A stretch of 64,000 nt of DNA from Thamnaconus septentrionalis (lineage: Eukaryota > Chordata > Actinopteri > Tetraodontiformes > Monacanthidae), in the NCBI GenBank assembly GCA_009823395.1, contig CM020502.1, positions 20,473,944-20,537,943 of the forward strand, read 5' to 3'. A program made the position numbers and the translations under genes. Positions 26,201-40,358 of the stretch are shown here, in pieces (position 1 is the first letter of the stretch; each line of letters opens with the position of its first letter). Below the pieces are notes generated by a model that saw only the letters and a list, made by a program, of their open reading frames with translations, was not told the origin of the DNA and ran no database searches.

Positions 26201-27879
26201 TGTTCAGCATTTGAGGGCTTACTGAATGAGATGCTGTTCTCTAACGAGGTGGTTAACTGCCACATCATAAACACAAGTGACAGATTGCTGAATCCACTGC
26301 TAAATGTTCTGTTTCAATTACAGTTTGCATTTAAACATCCTCTTCACTTTGGTGTTCACATTTTGACAAGGCCGAGACAAAAGCCAACAAAAATGTCACA
26401 TGTCAAGTTTGGACGTACCTGGTATCTTCTCTCTCTGGTCATTTGTTGCGGAACCTTTGTGCCACAACAATGTACAAACCCTCAGGGGACCTACGGCACC
26501 GTCTTGCATCCAATGCCATGCAGTTTTTGTTTCACTAGTCTAAACTGTGAGTCTTTCTTTGTGTTTTCTAGCAATTTATTTTCACTCACTGCACTTTTTA
26601 GTGAAGTTTCTCAGTGTGAAATTTTGATAGCGTTACTTCGCCAATGTCTCAATTGACGTGGGCCGATGGTTGTGTTGGGATTTGGGTCAAGTCAACTCCC
26701 ATTTAGGTTCTTTATTTAATCATCTCGGAGTGAGCCCACACTTTCTGTCTGGATTCAGAAACACAGAGACAGGACGATGAGTCATAAAGTTAATCAGATT
26801 TCGTTGTCGCGTAATGATTCGTTATCAGGTCCAGACGCTCTGTGGGAGTAAACACCAAAGTCTGTTACTGACGACTGGAACACGCAAACAGACTCGGAGG
26901 AACGCCGAGCTGTCGATTGTGTTTGCGTGCACTTTCACGCACACTTGGATGCACAAAACCACGCGGTCCCGAACAAAACCGCCGAGGTGGTAAAAATAGC
27001 CCTCCCAACAGTGAAAAGGAGCACACAGCCAATTAACTGGCATTGTGTTTAGAGGCTTCCAGCACTCCAGAGGCTGCGCAATCAACTGGTGAGAACACAG
27101 AGCCGTTAGCTAAAGCAGACATCAGCTTTTGTTTTTTTTGGGGGGTTTAGATGAAGAACACAGATAAAGGAGAAAAGCCCCCCTTGGAGACTCTGTACCG
27201 TGATGTCGAGAATAATCAATCTGGAACAGTCGCTCCAGTCCACAAGGCTTTTCGGGAAGTAATTTTTTCCCTTTGGAATACAAACTAACTACCAGTAAAG
27301 TCGTGTATATTTGCCTGCACCTACGTCTGTCCAAAATGCCAAGAAGCCCAGAGGACAGACGTGAAGCTTTGGGTAAGCTTTTTTTTTTTTTTGTCCTTGT
27401 GTTAAAGAGGGTACAAATAAGATGAAGCTTTTGACGCTGGCCACAGGGAGGCACAGAGAAGGCAGGCTACTGCATAACCAGAGTCTTTGACTAGCGCGGA
27501 CAAAGTTTCAGGGGCAGTCGCACAAACAGCCTCTCATCCGTGTGATGATAATCATATCTTCCACACTCCTCACTGCAAAACACTTAAAACCAGACAACTC
27601 CACAATCAAAGAGCCAGAACATCTCAAGAGGCTGCTTTTCAATCCCAGACTTAAAGAACAGCAAAAGTTAAATACATTTCAGTTTGAATACTTGCCTGGT
27701 TATAAAGTTTCTATTTTTTCTTAAAACCACACAATTTCATGAACTATTTAACAATCCCACATTAGACCTAGTTTTACATATTTATTGTTCATCCCATTCT
27801 CAGGCAGAGCACTCTCATGTGATTAGTCGTGTAAGAACCTCAATAGATTTGAAGAAAATAGCATAAATAGCCGTCATAA
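23210..27879. other. Intergenic, no gene recognised
   Basis: 23520-23920 is complex, GC-balanced sequence that may be a conserved non-coding element. 24780-25600 has short frames on both strands without domains. The rest is AT-rich with no features beyond the retroelement tail at 24232. Confidence 0.35.
24232..24300 (-). mobile_element. 3' tail of a non-LTR retroelement
   Basis: A run of GATTA units (GATTAGATTAGATTAGATT) followed by GAACTTTATTGATCCCAAA, a frequent fish retroelement tail in reverse orientation. The upstream body is missing or unrecognised. Confidence 0.5.
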
Positions 27880-28240
27880 AAACAATTGAGCTCACATTGA
27901 GGCTTTGTTAGACCTTCAGCATGTTTGGAAGGAGCCTAGAACATGGTGGCAGTGAGGTCCTCTTAGAGGGTGGGACCAAAACTTTGCCTGGGGGTTTTGT
28001 CACTAACCTGGGAGCGATATTAATGAGGACTCTCTCTTTGTGACATCACAAGGGGCTGATTTAGCTTAACTGTGTGTCTTAGCGCACACTATCTGAAAAG
28101 TGGAGAAAACAAAAGAAGTAAAGGATGTTTCTTGGCAGGTCATTGTCAGGTTAGAGACACATTATCATCAGAGAACATTTTGAAAGTACATTTTCCAAAA
28201 CTTTCAAGTCGTAATGCCAAAATAATGGGTGGAAATTCAT
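27880..28240 (+). repeat. Possible dispersed repeat (GTGACATCACAAGGGG type)
   Basis: Contains GTGACATCACAAGGGG at 28040, the inverse of the word at 11877, with similar A/T-rich flanks. Weakly supported as a second copy of the family at 11755-12110. Confidence 0.3.
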
Positions 28241-31200
28241 AGATGAGTCTTATTCAGGATTGGGCATGATGCTGAATATTCAGGGACCCGTTAATCGTCT
28301 TTGCCTGGCTGTTGAATTACGTCACTTCAAGTGTGTTTCTTTTTTTTATATAGCATAGAAGACGTGAGAGTAAAACCTTGTGATCAGCTTTACTGAAAGA
28401 AGAGGTGGGAAATCGCATACAGAGAGCATCCTAGTGAATATTTTGGTGTCAATCATACTCCAAGCTGTAGGTTTGCTGTCTTGTGTAATCAACACTAACT
28501 TATCAGTCTTCTAAAAATCATTTTAAGAGGCACTGAGCTGCTTTTTTTCCACACTCCCCCTCTAACTAATCAGTATTTCATCCCAGCAGTCCTCCGCACC
28601 CTGCCAGTCTGTCAGGAAGAAAACTCCCAGACAGGAGGGGAAACAACAGGGGTATGTTTTGTCCATTTTGCTAGTGATTTCCTGTGAAAGCTAAAGGTTT
28701 GTTTCATAAAGGAACACTGGCTCGGGAAATACAACAGAAGCACAAATGGCTTAAAGGAGAGGTTTTCAGAAGGTGGAAGAAAACGTCATTAGGCTAGTTT
28801 AATGAAGAGATGAAGGTTTAGAACAATGTCTTTTTAACATTTAGAGTGCAAACACACTTCAGTTGTGGCTTGATAGATCAATTATAAATAGCTATCACTG
28901 CTAATCTTACATGAAGGGATGGGAGATAAAACCAGACCAACTTAGTTTTTCTTATTCTGACCAGGCTTAGGGTCCTCAAATTTTCATTAAGTTATTTCAT
29001 TGAGTTAATGTATTATGACATTAGATTGCTCTTTAGGAAGTGGTCACAGGTGGTTCCGTGTGGCTCAGATCACCGCATGTCCTCAGCGCTAGCTAGTGAA
29101 AACAAACATGTCGGCTAACAAAGATTTTAACCTTGACGAGAAACCACACCGCATAGTGCGCTGACCTACATTAAGTAGTTTCTGTTTGGTTGAAATGTAA
29201 ATAAGCTGACATACAATACTAAGTAACTAAAGCAAGCAATTTGAAAACAGTCTGCGGTGAGAGCAGAGAGCCCAAAGGACAAATTGCCAAAAATCTAAAT
29301 TGAAAGTGAAATGTCCCTTGAAGTAATTCGACAACCTTTTCCATCAGCTACATTTCAGCTTAAATTATTTAGTTTACCAATCTTGCCAAACTCCAGCCGA
29401 GTGGTCTTAATCAGGTTGTTTATGGGAAAAGCTGCACAATTCAATGAACACCAGGATGTAGACGCTACCTCGAGTTGCAAGCCACAACTCCTGCTGAAGA
29501 GATTACCACTGCTGAGGCGCTGGTTTTATCAGAACTCTATGACATTTTCACATAAAACCCATCTTGCTGTACTTCCAAGAGGTTTTGTCAAGAGTTCTGT
29601 CAAACAGCACGGTGCATGACGGCTAGCCACTGGAAAGTGGTGAACTATTGCTCTGTAGTTACAAGATTACCAGATTCATGAGCGAGATATTTCAAAGGAG
29701 TCAGGAAACGTTTTGTCTGTCCGGCACACCGGGGCGCTAATTTGATTTGGTCCGAGGAGTGCAAACAGAGAGGACAGCAGCACTTGGACACTTAACGAAA
29801 GATGAATCACTCCTCCACACAGGTGTTCCTAATGATTGTTAATTTTGTGAACTGTGGGTTGCCATAGTGACGAACAACTTGTGACAGTTCCAACTGTCCA
29901 GCTGTGGATCCGTTTGTGTGGGCAGAGACAATTTACTGATTTGACCAAAGAAAGGAAATGGAAAAAAATAAACAAATCACACATTTGATGTTGCAAATTA
30001 GTTCGTTTTTAGGTGAATGTATCGGCCAAAAGCAATATGACACTACCTGTTAGTGTTTGCCATGTGTTTTTGTAAAACCTATGACGCTGCCACAGCATGC
30101 TGAAATTCAGCAGTGGCGTTGCTAAAATATACACATAAAAGAAAAAAAGATCACCCACAAAACTAACCAAATAAAACTCTCTCGACATCCTAACCAAATT
30201 AACAGCTGTTTTAACCAGCTAAAGGCACAATAACTGAAAACTTTAAATCACAAAAATCTATCTTTTACAGAGACCATCGCCCCCTGAATTTGATTTGAGT
30301 GGTTAAAATGCATCAGATCTATTTATCCATATCATTCAACTGTATAAGTATATTTATCTCTCTCTTCCAGCCTCCTGCATAGCTTGGTTTGGTCAGGCCT
30401 TCAAATCACCTGAAGAGGATTGTCGCCACTGTCCTGGCAAAAGTTTCAGTGCTGTCAGGGTTTTACTGTGTCTCCATAAAATGCCAAGCAAATTTAAAGG
30501 AAAAATTTTAAAATTACCTTTTAAAAAAAAAAAAGTTACTTTGTTAAAACTGTCTCTATAAAACTTTTTGTGCACGTCTCTATTTTTCAAAAGAAAATAA
30601 AAGCAACTCAAGCGAATCTTCAAGCCTGACTGCCAATCACAGGAAGTCTCTGCACAGGGAGGACTCCAACACACATGCTACACATTTATGATGCCGTCTT
30701 GCTTACGACTAAACCCGTCCTGGCCACATGCAATGCATAGGCTAATTAACTGGCTAGTTAATGCACAGGAAACTAGCGTTAACTAGCTTGTTTGCACAGA
30801 AAGGTTCTGTATAGTGGCGAACAGCTGTGGTAAGAAGATACTGATTGGTTGATCATTTTGGATCTCTTCATTCAAAACGATCCCAGCGTTCCTGGTCCAC
30901 CTCACCGAAGCAACGTCGGCCCGTCATTGTCTTGGAGTCGTCGCCGAAGGCCCCGCGGTTCGGAACCCCTGGCTCCTGTGCCGTCACCAGAAAGTCAACT
31001 GAGCTGCGTGAGGGCAGTTTTGCCGCGGGAACTCTGTGGGAAGTGCTGATTGTTTGCTTTGCCACCTGCGGTCTGGAGCTCAGAGAAGATTGCAAGCCGC
31101 CCGCTGCGGAGCACTGCTGAGTGACTGATGACTGTGTGTGTGTGTGTGTGTGTGTCTGTGTGTGTGTCTGTGCGTGTGTTTGGAGATATACATACGTCTG

Positions 31201-34200
31201 TGTGGGGGGGCCCAATGCATGTGCGCGTCTTTGGAAAATATAAGGGGTGGGGGGGGGGTCCAGTATGTATGAAGCACTCTGACCGACTGGGAGTCACAGT
31301 TCTCAAAGTTAAAAGCATGTGCGTGCTGTGCGAGTGCAAGACGTCTTTCCATCAGAGCGAGGACGGCGACTCACACGGCCGACAAAAGCAATAACGGCAC
31401 GATCTTTGCGGCTTTTATGCGGCCCGAAATTGAATTTGCGCTCTGAAAGCCGCTCACCTGTCAGGTCGCGGCGGGTCACGTCATTCCGCCGGCGCCGCTG
31501 TTTTAATCTCTGCATCTGCCGGCGAACCTGAGTTCAGCCGCGGCTGCGGTTGACCCCCGAAAAAGGCTGCAGCGACTCAGACAATTATGGAACCACTTTA
31601 TCGGACACACACGCCGGTGTTCTGCAATGTGTTCTGTGATGTGAAATGTGTTTGGGTTTTTTTCCAGTTTTAACTTTTTCTCTCAGCCGATTCTTCAAGT
31701 CCGTTTCACTTTCTGGAGGCCACATTAAAGACTTTTTCACTATCTCCCTTCTTTTGACTATTGTGATAATAAATCGGGTCTAGAGAAATTGTTTGATTTA
31801 CTTTTTATGCTAGCGAATACACTGCCACATTAGAAAATTAAATCTCAGTTCAATTTTTCCTCTTTTGCCAAAATTTTGGCAATTTCCTAATTGAAGTGGA
31901 GCCGAACGCCATTAAAAGATTTTAAGAATATTGGGTTTTCATATAGGACTAACCCTGCAATGCAGCTGATAAATAAGATTAAAAGTTTGAATTTGTAGAA
32001 GGTACAGTGAAAGTTTAGTCATGATGTAAACTCAAAGCTGCTCCAAGCTTATGAACGCCAGACAGGCCAAAATGGAACAGAGGCCGAGGAAAGGAACAAC
32101 AGGATCTTCTTGACTCCTGACAGACCTTGGCAAGACTCTGATCACGACTCAGCTGGAGGTCTTCGTAAAACAGCTCACTAAAGCTGAGCGCATTAATCTG
32201 ATTGGGCCGACTGCTGAACCACTTCCCCAATTCCCTCCTCCCAAATGCAGTTCTCCAATACGGACATGCAATGGTAGTAGCTGGCATTGCTGTCTTACAG
32301 CAAGACTTGTGGTTATGAGTTTGATTCCCCAACTTGCCTCCTCTCACGGTCCAAAAAGACATTACGCTGGGCAATGAATGCGGACTAAAAAAAAGACACT
32401 GGCAAAAGAAAACAAGTCATGGTCAGCTCTCATTGAGGGCTGTTCCATTCCTGATATGACCATGTGACTGCTCCATGATTGCAAGAGATTTCTTCTCTAC
32501 CCTCCTGAACTGTATGACCAATAACTGTACAGCATTTGCGGTTCCAATTTCTGGAGCGGCTGAGTTTAACCTTTGAGACACAAACCAAACCAAGTACAAA
32601 GTTGCAACAATGTATCATCCTAGCATTGTTTCAGACCAAGAACCGACATTTAGGACCTTTAGGTGTGAACCCTACCTATAGGGCATCGCTGAGTTTCATT
32701 GGTTTCTGAACCCACCCACATTGAGCCGGATTGGTTGCTCTGATAAAAGGTCCACGAGCAGCCCAGAATGCATTTGTGAATTCTAAACGCGGAGCCACGG
32801 TTTTGACAGATGTTCCAGGGATAAGTCGGCAGAGCAAGATCAAGGCATCAATTCCTGCCGTTGTGTCGCGAGGCGGCACTGCCTGATAGCAGGACACGAT
32901 GTGACAGCGCAGCCGAATTAAATTCCCAACTCGGGGTCGTCCAGGTTCTTTCCAATTTCTATTAGATATTCCCTCAAGTCAGACATTCAGACTCACTCTG
33001 TGAATAGTGGCAGCTGATCATGAACTTGGAGAAATCAGACTCATAACTGATCTGCAGATGTCTGGTGAGGTCCTGACACACACGCACGCCCAGGTTTTAA
33101 CAGCTCACCGAAAAGATTCCTCAAATGATATTAAGGTTACAGACACGTTTTCTGCAGTCAGAATTAAACTAGTGGACTGCTCGATGGAGGAAAAAAAAAG
33201 ATGAAAACTCTATCTTTAAAAATACTGGAGGCTAATATCCATGTCGTGCAGCTTGCTGCAGTATGTCTCAGCTGAAAAGTGCAGATTTTCAAAAGACATA
33301 TTTTCAAACAACACATTGTGTCTCACCACAGGGGCTCCCAGTGTCTCTCTTCCTCTTGTCTGTGATGTTGCTGAATTATCTGCCTGTGTGGTGAGAACCT
33401 CAGGCTCGGCTTTACTTTCAAAGTTGAGTGTGAAAAACCCCAGTAGGTTTCCAAGACATCAGCAGGAAACTGATCAATTCCTCTCAAATTTCAACACTTC
33501 GATACCTTTCAACTCAATTCTCACTACTTCTTTTGTTTTCGCACTGGACGAAGGCTTGCATGTCGAGCTGCAGATTCTTGGTCATGGCAAAATCTTTAGC
33601 CTTCGACTGAAAAGCTCTCGAGATGTGATAAAAGTCCCTTTCTAAATTGTATCAAAGCTCTCAAAAGTATGAAGGGCACGACCCCAAGTCCCAAGACCTT
33701 TGTTTTGAACCTCCTGTCATTGTGTCCATACAACAGCTCTGTTCATGGCCGAGCATACCTAGTCATATCGTGGGATGTCTTTTATAATTTCGAGAACCAC
33801 TTGAGTTGCAAGAAAACTATTAAGAAAAAAAAAATCCACCTTTTTGTTGGTATTTTACTCCCACAAAAAATAGGACAATTTCCTGCCTCGTAGAATCAAG
33901 GGATGACAACTGTGGCGGTGGCGACTGGGTGAGGAGTGTTTCTGCTCTGTCTGGGCTCTTTACTGCCGTCGCTCCTCCTTCTCCGGCTCATTCCTCTCCT
34001 TCCTCCTCTCACGTCCGGCTTCATCTCCGTCGCATGCGTCTCACTTGCCCATCAGTCTTCCACCGTTGATCCAGCTGTTCATCCGACAAGGCGGGAGAAC
34101 GGAGAGTGGCCGTGTCTGCGGAAAGCTAGCAGCACCGCTCTCCCATTACGTAGGAAAGTCCTGCGTTCTCCACGCAGAATGGACTACATTTTCCAAGAGA

Positions 34201-36654
34201 AGCCGCCCATGTTCGCGAAGAGGTTTATTTCCAAGCGATCTTGCGGGTTTAGCCCTGCTTGTTTGTTTGTTGCTTGCTGCCTTCAGGCGTTTGCCCCGCC
34301 ATCCTCTGACTTCCCGCCGTTGGTGCCGGTGGTCGACCAGCGCTGTCCGTCCAGTCTGCCCTGTTTATTTTCAGACCGCCTCAGACAACTTCTCCAAGGT
34401 CTTTTCATTGCGCCATCGCTGCCGCTGTTCGCAGAGAAGCCAAACAAGCCGAGGCCACAGGGTGCAACCATAAAACCCCACAGAGGGCAGATCATAGCAT
34501 GTCTTAGCCCAGCCCCAGTCCAAAAGCCAGAGAGGGGGAAAAAAGTCAGTATTTCTTAGAAAGGACAACCCAAGACTGCAAACTGAAATGTTGATGGTGG
34601 TCGCACTGATTTACTACAATATTCACAAAAAGTTTGATATTATTAAACGTCTCAGTCAAACAGCAACATCGCAGTGTTAGATAGCACGGTTTCCATTAGA
34701 GATCTGCACTAAGTTCAAGCAGTTTTTTTTCTTCTTTTCTTTTTTCCAATGTCAAGAAAACACAATTGGAAGCCAACTGGATTTCCACTTTTCCTCTCCC
34801 CTCGCGTTGAGTCATGCCAAGTATCATGGAGGCAGATGTAGATTTTTTTTTTTGCCTGGTTTTCTTTCTGTTGCATCAACTCGCTGTCATTGAGCCATCA
34901 CCGCTTTTTCACAGGTTTCCGTCTCTCTGTTTGAGGTTTTTTTGTGCTATTTGCCACAGCTGCTGCTCCGATGGCCTCCAACCTCAGCTGCATTTCTCTG
35001 CCTTTTCAAATCCCGCCACCTGCTTTTTTCTACATTTCTCAAATACTTGAGCTCTACCTTTCCACACGTACTGCACCAGATCATGTGACCCTTTGGGAAC
35101 ATCATGAGACCAGAAAATGAAAAACTTAAGAAAAGCAGGATGAGTGGTCTTAAAAAAAGAAAGAATAACTGTTTGTTTTTCCAATAATTTTCTGTAATAT
35201 GTTTTTGAGCTACAAGAACTGTTGATACACTATTTTCTATTTGCAATTTCAGGGTTAACACCTAGTGTACCAAACTTTAACCTCAACGGTAAAAGTCAAA
35301 CATTCAAGAAAAGTAAAGCCAAAAATACTGCTTAATCACAAATTCAAACACCTTAAAAACTTTGCAATGCAGTTTGTAATTTGTGTTCTTCAATCCCCCC
35401 CAGTTTGTTTATGTTGTTTTTAGGAAATGATACACTAGCCGGTTTATTACGCACAATTACCACTTGTTGAACGTAATAGCACATCAGAATGGCCATTGCA
35501 TTACTTTTTTTGGCATTTGCTATAGTTTGCTGTGACCGGCCTATTTATCTCTGTTGCACTCTATAAAAAAAGTCGATATGACCGTGTCATGGAGAGTAAC
35601 TTTGAAAATAAAGGAAATAAACACGAGCGCAAGACAAGAATTAAGAGACAACAGTGTAAATTTCTTTGGATGGGTGGCTGCTTTTTGCCAGTCAAGAACT
35701 TAAACAATCCAGCAAACCTAAGACATCTGAAGTACAGATAGCGCTAGAGCTAGTAGTGGATTGTTCATTCTGAACATTTTAACATGTAAACTGGAACGTT
35801 CCCATTGCTGCTAGCCATGTGAAAACCCAATTTCATTCAGAATGCAGGCCTTTATCAGACTGTGCAGCGCATGTAAACGCTGCTGCCCTGTTCCCATGAC
35901 GATGCTTAATTGCGTTGTGAAATTAACAACGTAAATTACATGGAATGTAACACAGTACACAATACACTAACATGGTGCAAGACAAACAATTTGTGCCGCT
36001 CACGGTATGAAAACAAACCACGGCTGAAAAGTCGATGTCGCAGGGCGCACGTGAGAGTGTTTTCATTAGCGGCTGAAAGTGGCGGGCTCGTTATTGCGCG
36101 TCTTTTGTTGTAAATGTGCCGTCACGCTGCTTTTTTTCTTCAAGAAGGACAAAAACAATCAGTGAAAATTCAAAACTGCCTGCATAATGCCGTTCGCCCG
36201 ATATTCCTGCACCGCTCCCGCAATATGCATGCTAATCACTCGTTGTGATGAAGGAGGAAACGGCTCCCGTGCCAGGCCAAGGGGCTGGAGGGAAGTGCGG
36301 CGCCGTCTCCGCGCACCCCTAACTAGCTTATCTAAATCCCCCTCCAAAAGATGCCATTTTGGAGATGTTTGCCGCTGCTGTGTGTGCTAAATGCATCCTG
36401 CCCCGCTGCGCCGCTCTGCCTTGAGTCGAGCCGGGGTTGTTTGCTGCTCCGTCCCCAACTTTAAAACAAGTTGCCATTCTGGCTCACGCTCGGCAAACTG
36501 GAGGGTAATTGCAGGAGAGACCCGGCGTCCCAGCAGCCATCAGCGGCACATGAAACCAGCACTGTTCACCGGGCAGGGTAGGCTGAGGTTATTTCATTAC
36601 ATCTCAGGGTTTCACACTCGTTCTGTGCACCAAACAATGTCAAAAAAAAAAAAT
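28241..36654. other. Intergenic, no gene recognised
   Basis: Largely AT-rich. A TG tract lies at 31131-31155 and a GC-richer stretch at 31340-31560. A 207-codon frame at 33936-34559 lacks any domain. 36160-36340 is complex and carries TATGCATGCTAATCA (36223), an octamer/homeodomain-like site. Confidence 0.35.
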
Positions 36655-37287
36655 CAGTGGTGGGCCATCAGGGCCAGCAAGGCCGTGCTCTGCTGGCATA
36701 AACATACTAAGAAATGTACATTTTCCCGTAAACATAGTAAGATCCATAGTTGTTATTTTCACGTCACATATCTTCTTGGTCGCGCTGCTTCCATTGTTGT
36801 ATATCACAGTAGAGTTTTTATCCAATCATATTTCAGCTAGCTTGTGTTGTCAGGTTCTATGAAATCTGCCTTAGGCCAGAAGAATCAACATTGCAGGCTC
36901 CGGTGCACTGCAAGTGAACGGAGCAGTTGTCAGTTGCGATAGCAAATCAGATCTCGAGTCTGCGATGCCAAGACAAGCCAGCTGCCTTACGCTGATCTTC
37001 ATAGCGTCCTTTAATTGGATGAGCCCTGAGGGCCTCTAAGATTGAACATAACCCGGAAATCCATTTGCCACCACGACGAACCCATGATGGCTGAAGGAGA
37101 AAATGGAAATTTAAAATGTCAATGACATGGCGGCAACATGTTCAATTGTTTAATAATTGAATAGACCAATAATTTGTTTGGTTATCGTCTTGTTCGTCAT
37201 ATTGAGGGCAATAGGAGTATGTGTATTAATTTAGGCTGGGCCAAGTATGACATCACCGATGGCCTAGGCACAAAATGCACGGCCCGA
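36655..37287. mobile_element. Probable non-autonomous DNA element (CAGTGGTGGGCC / CGGGCCGTGC ends)
   Basis: Left CAGTGGTGGGCCATCAGGG and right (reverse complement) CGGGCCGTGCATTTTGTGCC followed by TAGGCC are both end types of a common fish repeat. The interior has no transposase ORF. The pairing of these two ends as one element is inferred. Confidence 0.4.
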
Positions 37288-39202
37288 AACAAGTGTATCT
37301 GCAGCAGGATTAGCACTTAAAATATTCAGATTATTTTTTTCCGCTTCATGTCTAGCCGTGGGTGTCTTTGTCTTGCTAATTTGCTGACGTCCCCCTCCTG
37401 CATTAGCTGCCGCCTCACAGTTTGCTTAAACCGAGCCTGCAGTGCAAGACTCCGGGGAGGTGTGAGCGGCACAGCGAACTCTCCCGAGGACCTGCTGCTG
37501 CCGGAGCTTCCTGTTGGATCAGCGTCCTGGCGGGAGCTAAACTGTCTCGTTTGCGCAGCTTAGCGTTGCTCCGCCAGGCACGAATGCGTTTCTTTAGCAT
37601 TCGTTAGAATTGGAGCGAGGTTCCATTAAACTGGGAGGGGGACGATTCACAAGATAAATCTGGACTCCAGTCAGTGTCGATGCATCTTGAACCTCAAGCA
37701 AAAGCCCTGCGTGTCACCGGGGGAGGCTGGATACTGATTGCATTTTATTAAACTGTCAGCAACAACAGGCTAAGATCTCAGCTCACACCTAACCTGAAAC
37801 AGAGCGCATTTTCAACTGCTGTCAGGATTCATTTTTCAGTCAGCTTCCCTGCAGTCGTGACGTAATTGAAAAGCCCCTGAAGATGGCAAATAAGAGATAC
37901 AGGAAGTGACCTTGATCCTAGCTGCAGCTAATAAACAAAGAGTGCAATGCTGGACTAGCTGTAGTTTTTCACAAGAAAAAAAGATGAAACACTAAACACT
38001 AAAAGCTTGTTCTCTAGGGTTGACTTATTTTCACTACACCTGCCGACGTTGTAAAGAGTTCAGGTAGACGACAGAGCGGCTAGCCACGAGACAATCTCCC
38101 TTCTGGCTAAAGGGACCCCAACAAACTGTCACTGTCAAGAATAATTCAAAGCAGCCAAAGAGTTAATTAAACGTTCAATCAGGGCTCTTTTGTGAAGCTC
38201 TGGAATAAAATACGTTCCCTGATAATGCTACATTTTTACCAGCACTACAGAGGTTAAACCATTAGCATGAAGCTACATATTCAACACAGAAAAGAGCAAT
38301 ATTATCAAATAGAAGGCGTTGTTGTTCTCGTCGTCTAGGTGGAAATATTATTTAAAGCATATTTATGCACCTTAGGTGGCCACAGCACACGTTGAACTTC
38401 TTTCATAACTCGGTGTTTGCCCGCAGCGGAGGGAGCTTATATAACGCACGAGGCAGCTGCTGTTGTTTAGCATGTATAAGGGCTGATTATAATACAGTCC
38501 CGCAGTGTTGCCAGAAGATATGGCCGGGATTGTCTTTCCTTTTTCCTGCTCGCGCTGAAAACCAGCCCTCCTGGATTTCACCGCAGACCAACTGTGGCTC
38601 CCAACTCCCACTAATGTAAAATTAATTACCTCGCTGGCAGCCGAGCGGGGTTTTCCCCAGCGAGCCGCCACGCTGTGTGGATGCAGTTGAGACACAGTGC
38701 AGCGCAGCAACCTGAGCAGAGTGTCAGGCACGCAGACCGCAACATTTAATACTGCCGTCCTAATGAAACGGTCAATTTTTCTTTTTATAAGCCTAGTGGC
38801 AGGAAACATATAGAGGGGAGATTTATAAGCGAGAGCTGGTTGTCCGTAACTCAATGAAACACAGATGTTTTTACAGGCTAGAAAAAACTCCCCATCCTGA
38901 CAACAAGAATATAAAATATTTGAGCGTAAAATTAGATCCAATGTAAAATACCCCATCTGAAACTCCACTCGCCAGCCGCTCTGTTACAAAAATGCTCCAC
39001 TGATTAACACAAATGGCTAATCAGCCAATCACACCCGGTGCATTCAGGCATGTGGACGTGGCGAGGACGACTTGCTGGAGCTCAGAGCAGCCTCAGAATG
39101 GGTTTTGATTTTGAAACCATCAAAAAGGTAACAGGAAGTCAAAGACAACCAAGGTCTGCAGGGTAAAGCATCTCTTCAAGCACAACGCATCAAAATATCG
39201 CA
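37288..39202. other. Intergenic; candidate conserved non-coding region with long antisense ORF
   Basis: 38370-38970 is non-repetitive and evenly composed, and holds a 198-codon open frame on the minus strand with no recognisable domain. 37350-37620 is also complex. No splice-supported gene model is found. Confidence 0.35.
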
Positions 39203-39231
39203 GGTTGTGCCTAATAAAGTGGCCAGTGAGT
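39203..39231 (+). mobile_element. Repeat end fragment (CCTAATAAAGTGGCC type)
   Basis: GTTGTGCCTAATAAAGTGG then CCAGTGAGTG is the terminal sequence of a very common fish interspersed repeat. Nothing else of the element is visible on either side. Confidence 0.45.
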
Positions 39232-39233
39232 GT

Positions 39234-40358
39234 TTCCATCTCCTGGCCTCCTGTTTGACTCCTGCCCTGCTCCCGTCACTCGGCCCCCCCCCCCACCACC
39301 ACCCTCCCCACTTCACTGGCTTCATTCATGTCCTTGTTTTCTTCCATTTTCTCCTCCTCCTCAAAGTCAATCAATAACTTTTGGCCCTCTCCTGTTTTCT
39401 CCCTCCATTTCCTCCCTCCCTCCATCTCTCACTCATTCTCCACTTGAGCTCACAGGAAATGAGATTCGGGCTCACTCGCATATTTCCACCTGTCCTCACT
39501 GCGACCTCTGCATGCCAAGCGCACACACACACGCACACACACACACACACACACACAGTGACTTCTTACCAACTCATGACATGCACACACACACACACAC
39601 ACATTGCCTATATGCGTGTTTATCGAGCACAAAAGAGTCAACCACACTCTGCTCTTCCACCCACACACACACACACACACACACTCACACTCGCTCCACT
39701 TCATTCCACCACATTGTTTCACCTCACAAATCACTCCAAATTGGCTCCAGCCAGAAGAACACATAACCTCTCTAAACTGTTTAATAACGTCATTAATCAC
39801 CGGGCTCTGACTCGGCGTGGGCGCCGCCGCCGGCTCCGTAAGTGGCCTCAAAGTAGGGCTGCAATTCGATGGGGTCCGCGAGCCACGACAGGAGGCCCCC
39901 GAAAGCTCCCAATTAATTGGCCTTTCATGCCACGTTTGGGCTCCCTCGTACGTGCACAGAGGCCCGGAGAGCGGCAAGAGGAGGGGGGTGGGGGGGTGGA
40001 GGGGGGGGAGGCGAGGAGGGGAGCCTCAAGAAGTGCATTTTTAGGTTGAGATGGAAAAAGCGCAGACACACACACGTCGTTTTCAGGCCAGAACCTTCGA
40101 CTAATGATGACCAACGGCGCAACGCACTCAATCCGAGCCCGGCCAATCGAGCAGTAAAGACACAAAGCTGGCGGGGGGTTTGGGTGGGGGGGGGTATTTA
40201 CACAACATGTCTCGCAAAGAAGAAGTGACAAAAGCACATTGGCGTCGTTGTCATCTTTAAATTGAATTGACATGAACGGCAACAGAAGAAGGTCGATTGG
40301 CGCCTTTCCATGGTCTCCAAAAAGACCTCTGACCCCCGGCACCAACTCCTAGACATGT
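39234..40358. other. Intergenic, (CA)n cluster then G-rich patch
   Basis: After the CA cluster, 39965-40030 is a G-run region on the plus strand. 39790-39960 is GC-rich and complex but shows no exon. Confidence 0.35.
39520..39683. repeat. Cluster of three (CA)n tracts
   Basis: CA runs at 39520-39558, 39583-39602 and 39661-39683 with unique spacers between them. Confidence 0.9.

Noticed and set aside
31593..31613. Possible inverse copy of the CCTAATAAAGTGGCC repeat end
   Set aside because: The match is short and has several differences; could be chance.
33936..34559. 207-codon plus-strand frame with a hydrophobic start resembling a signal peptide
   Set aside because: The Leu/Pro start comes from a C/T-rich tract. 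There is no domain, no conserved cysteine or motif pattern, and no G/C third-position bias.
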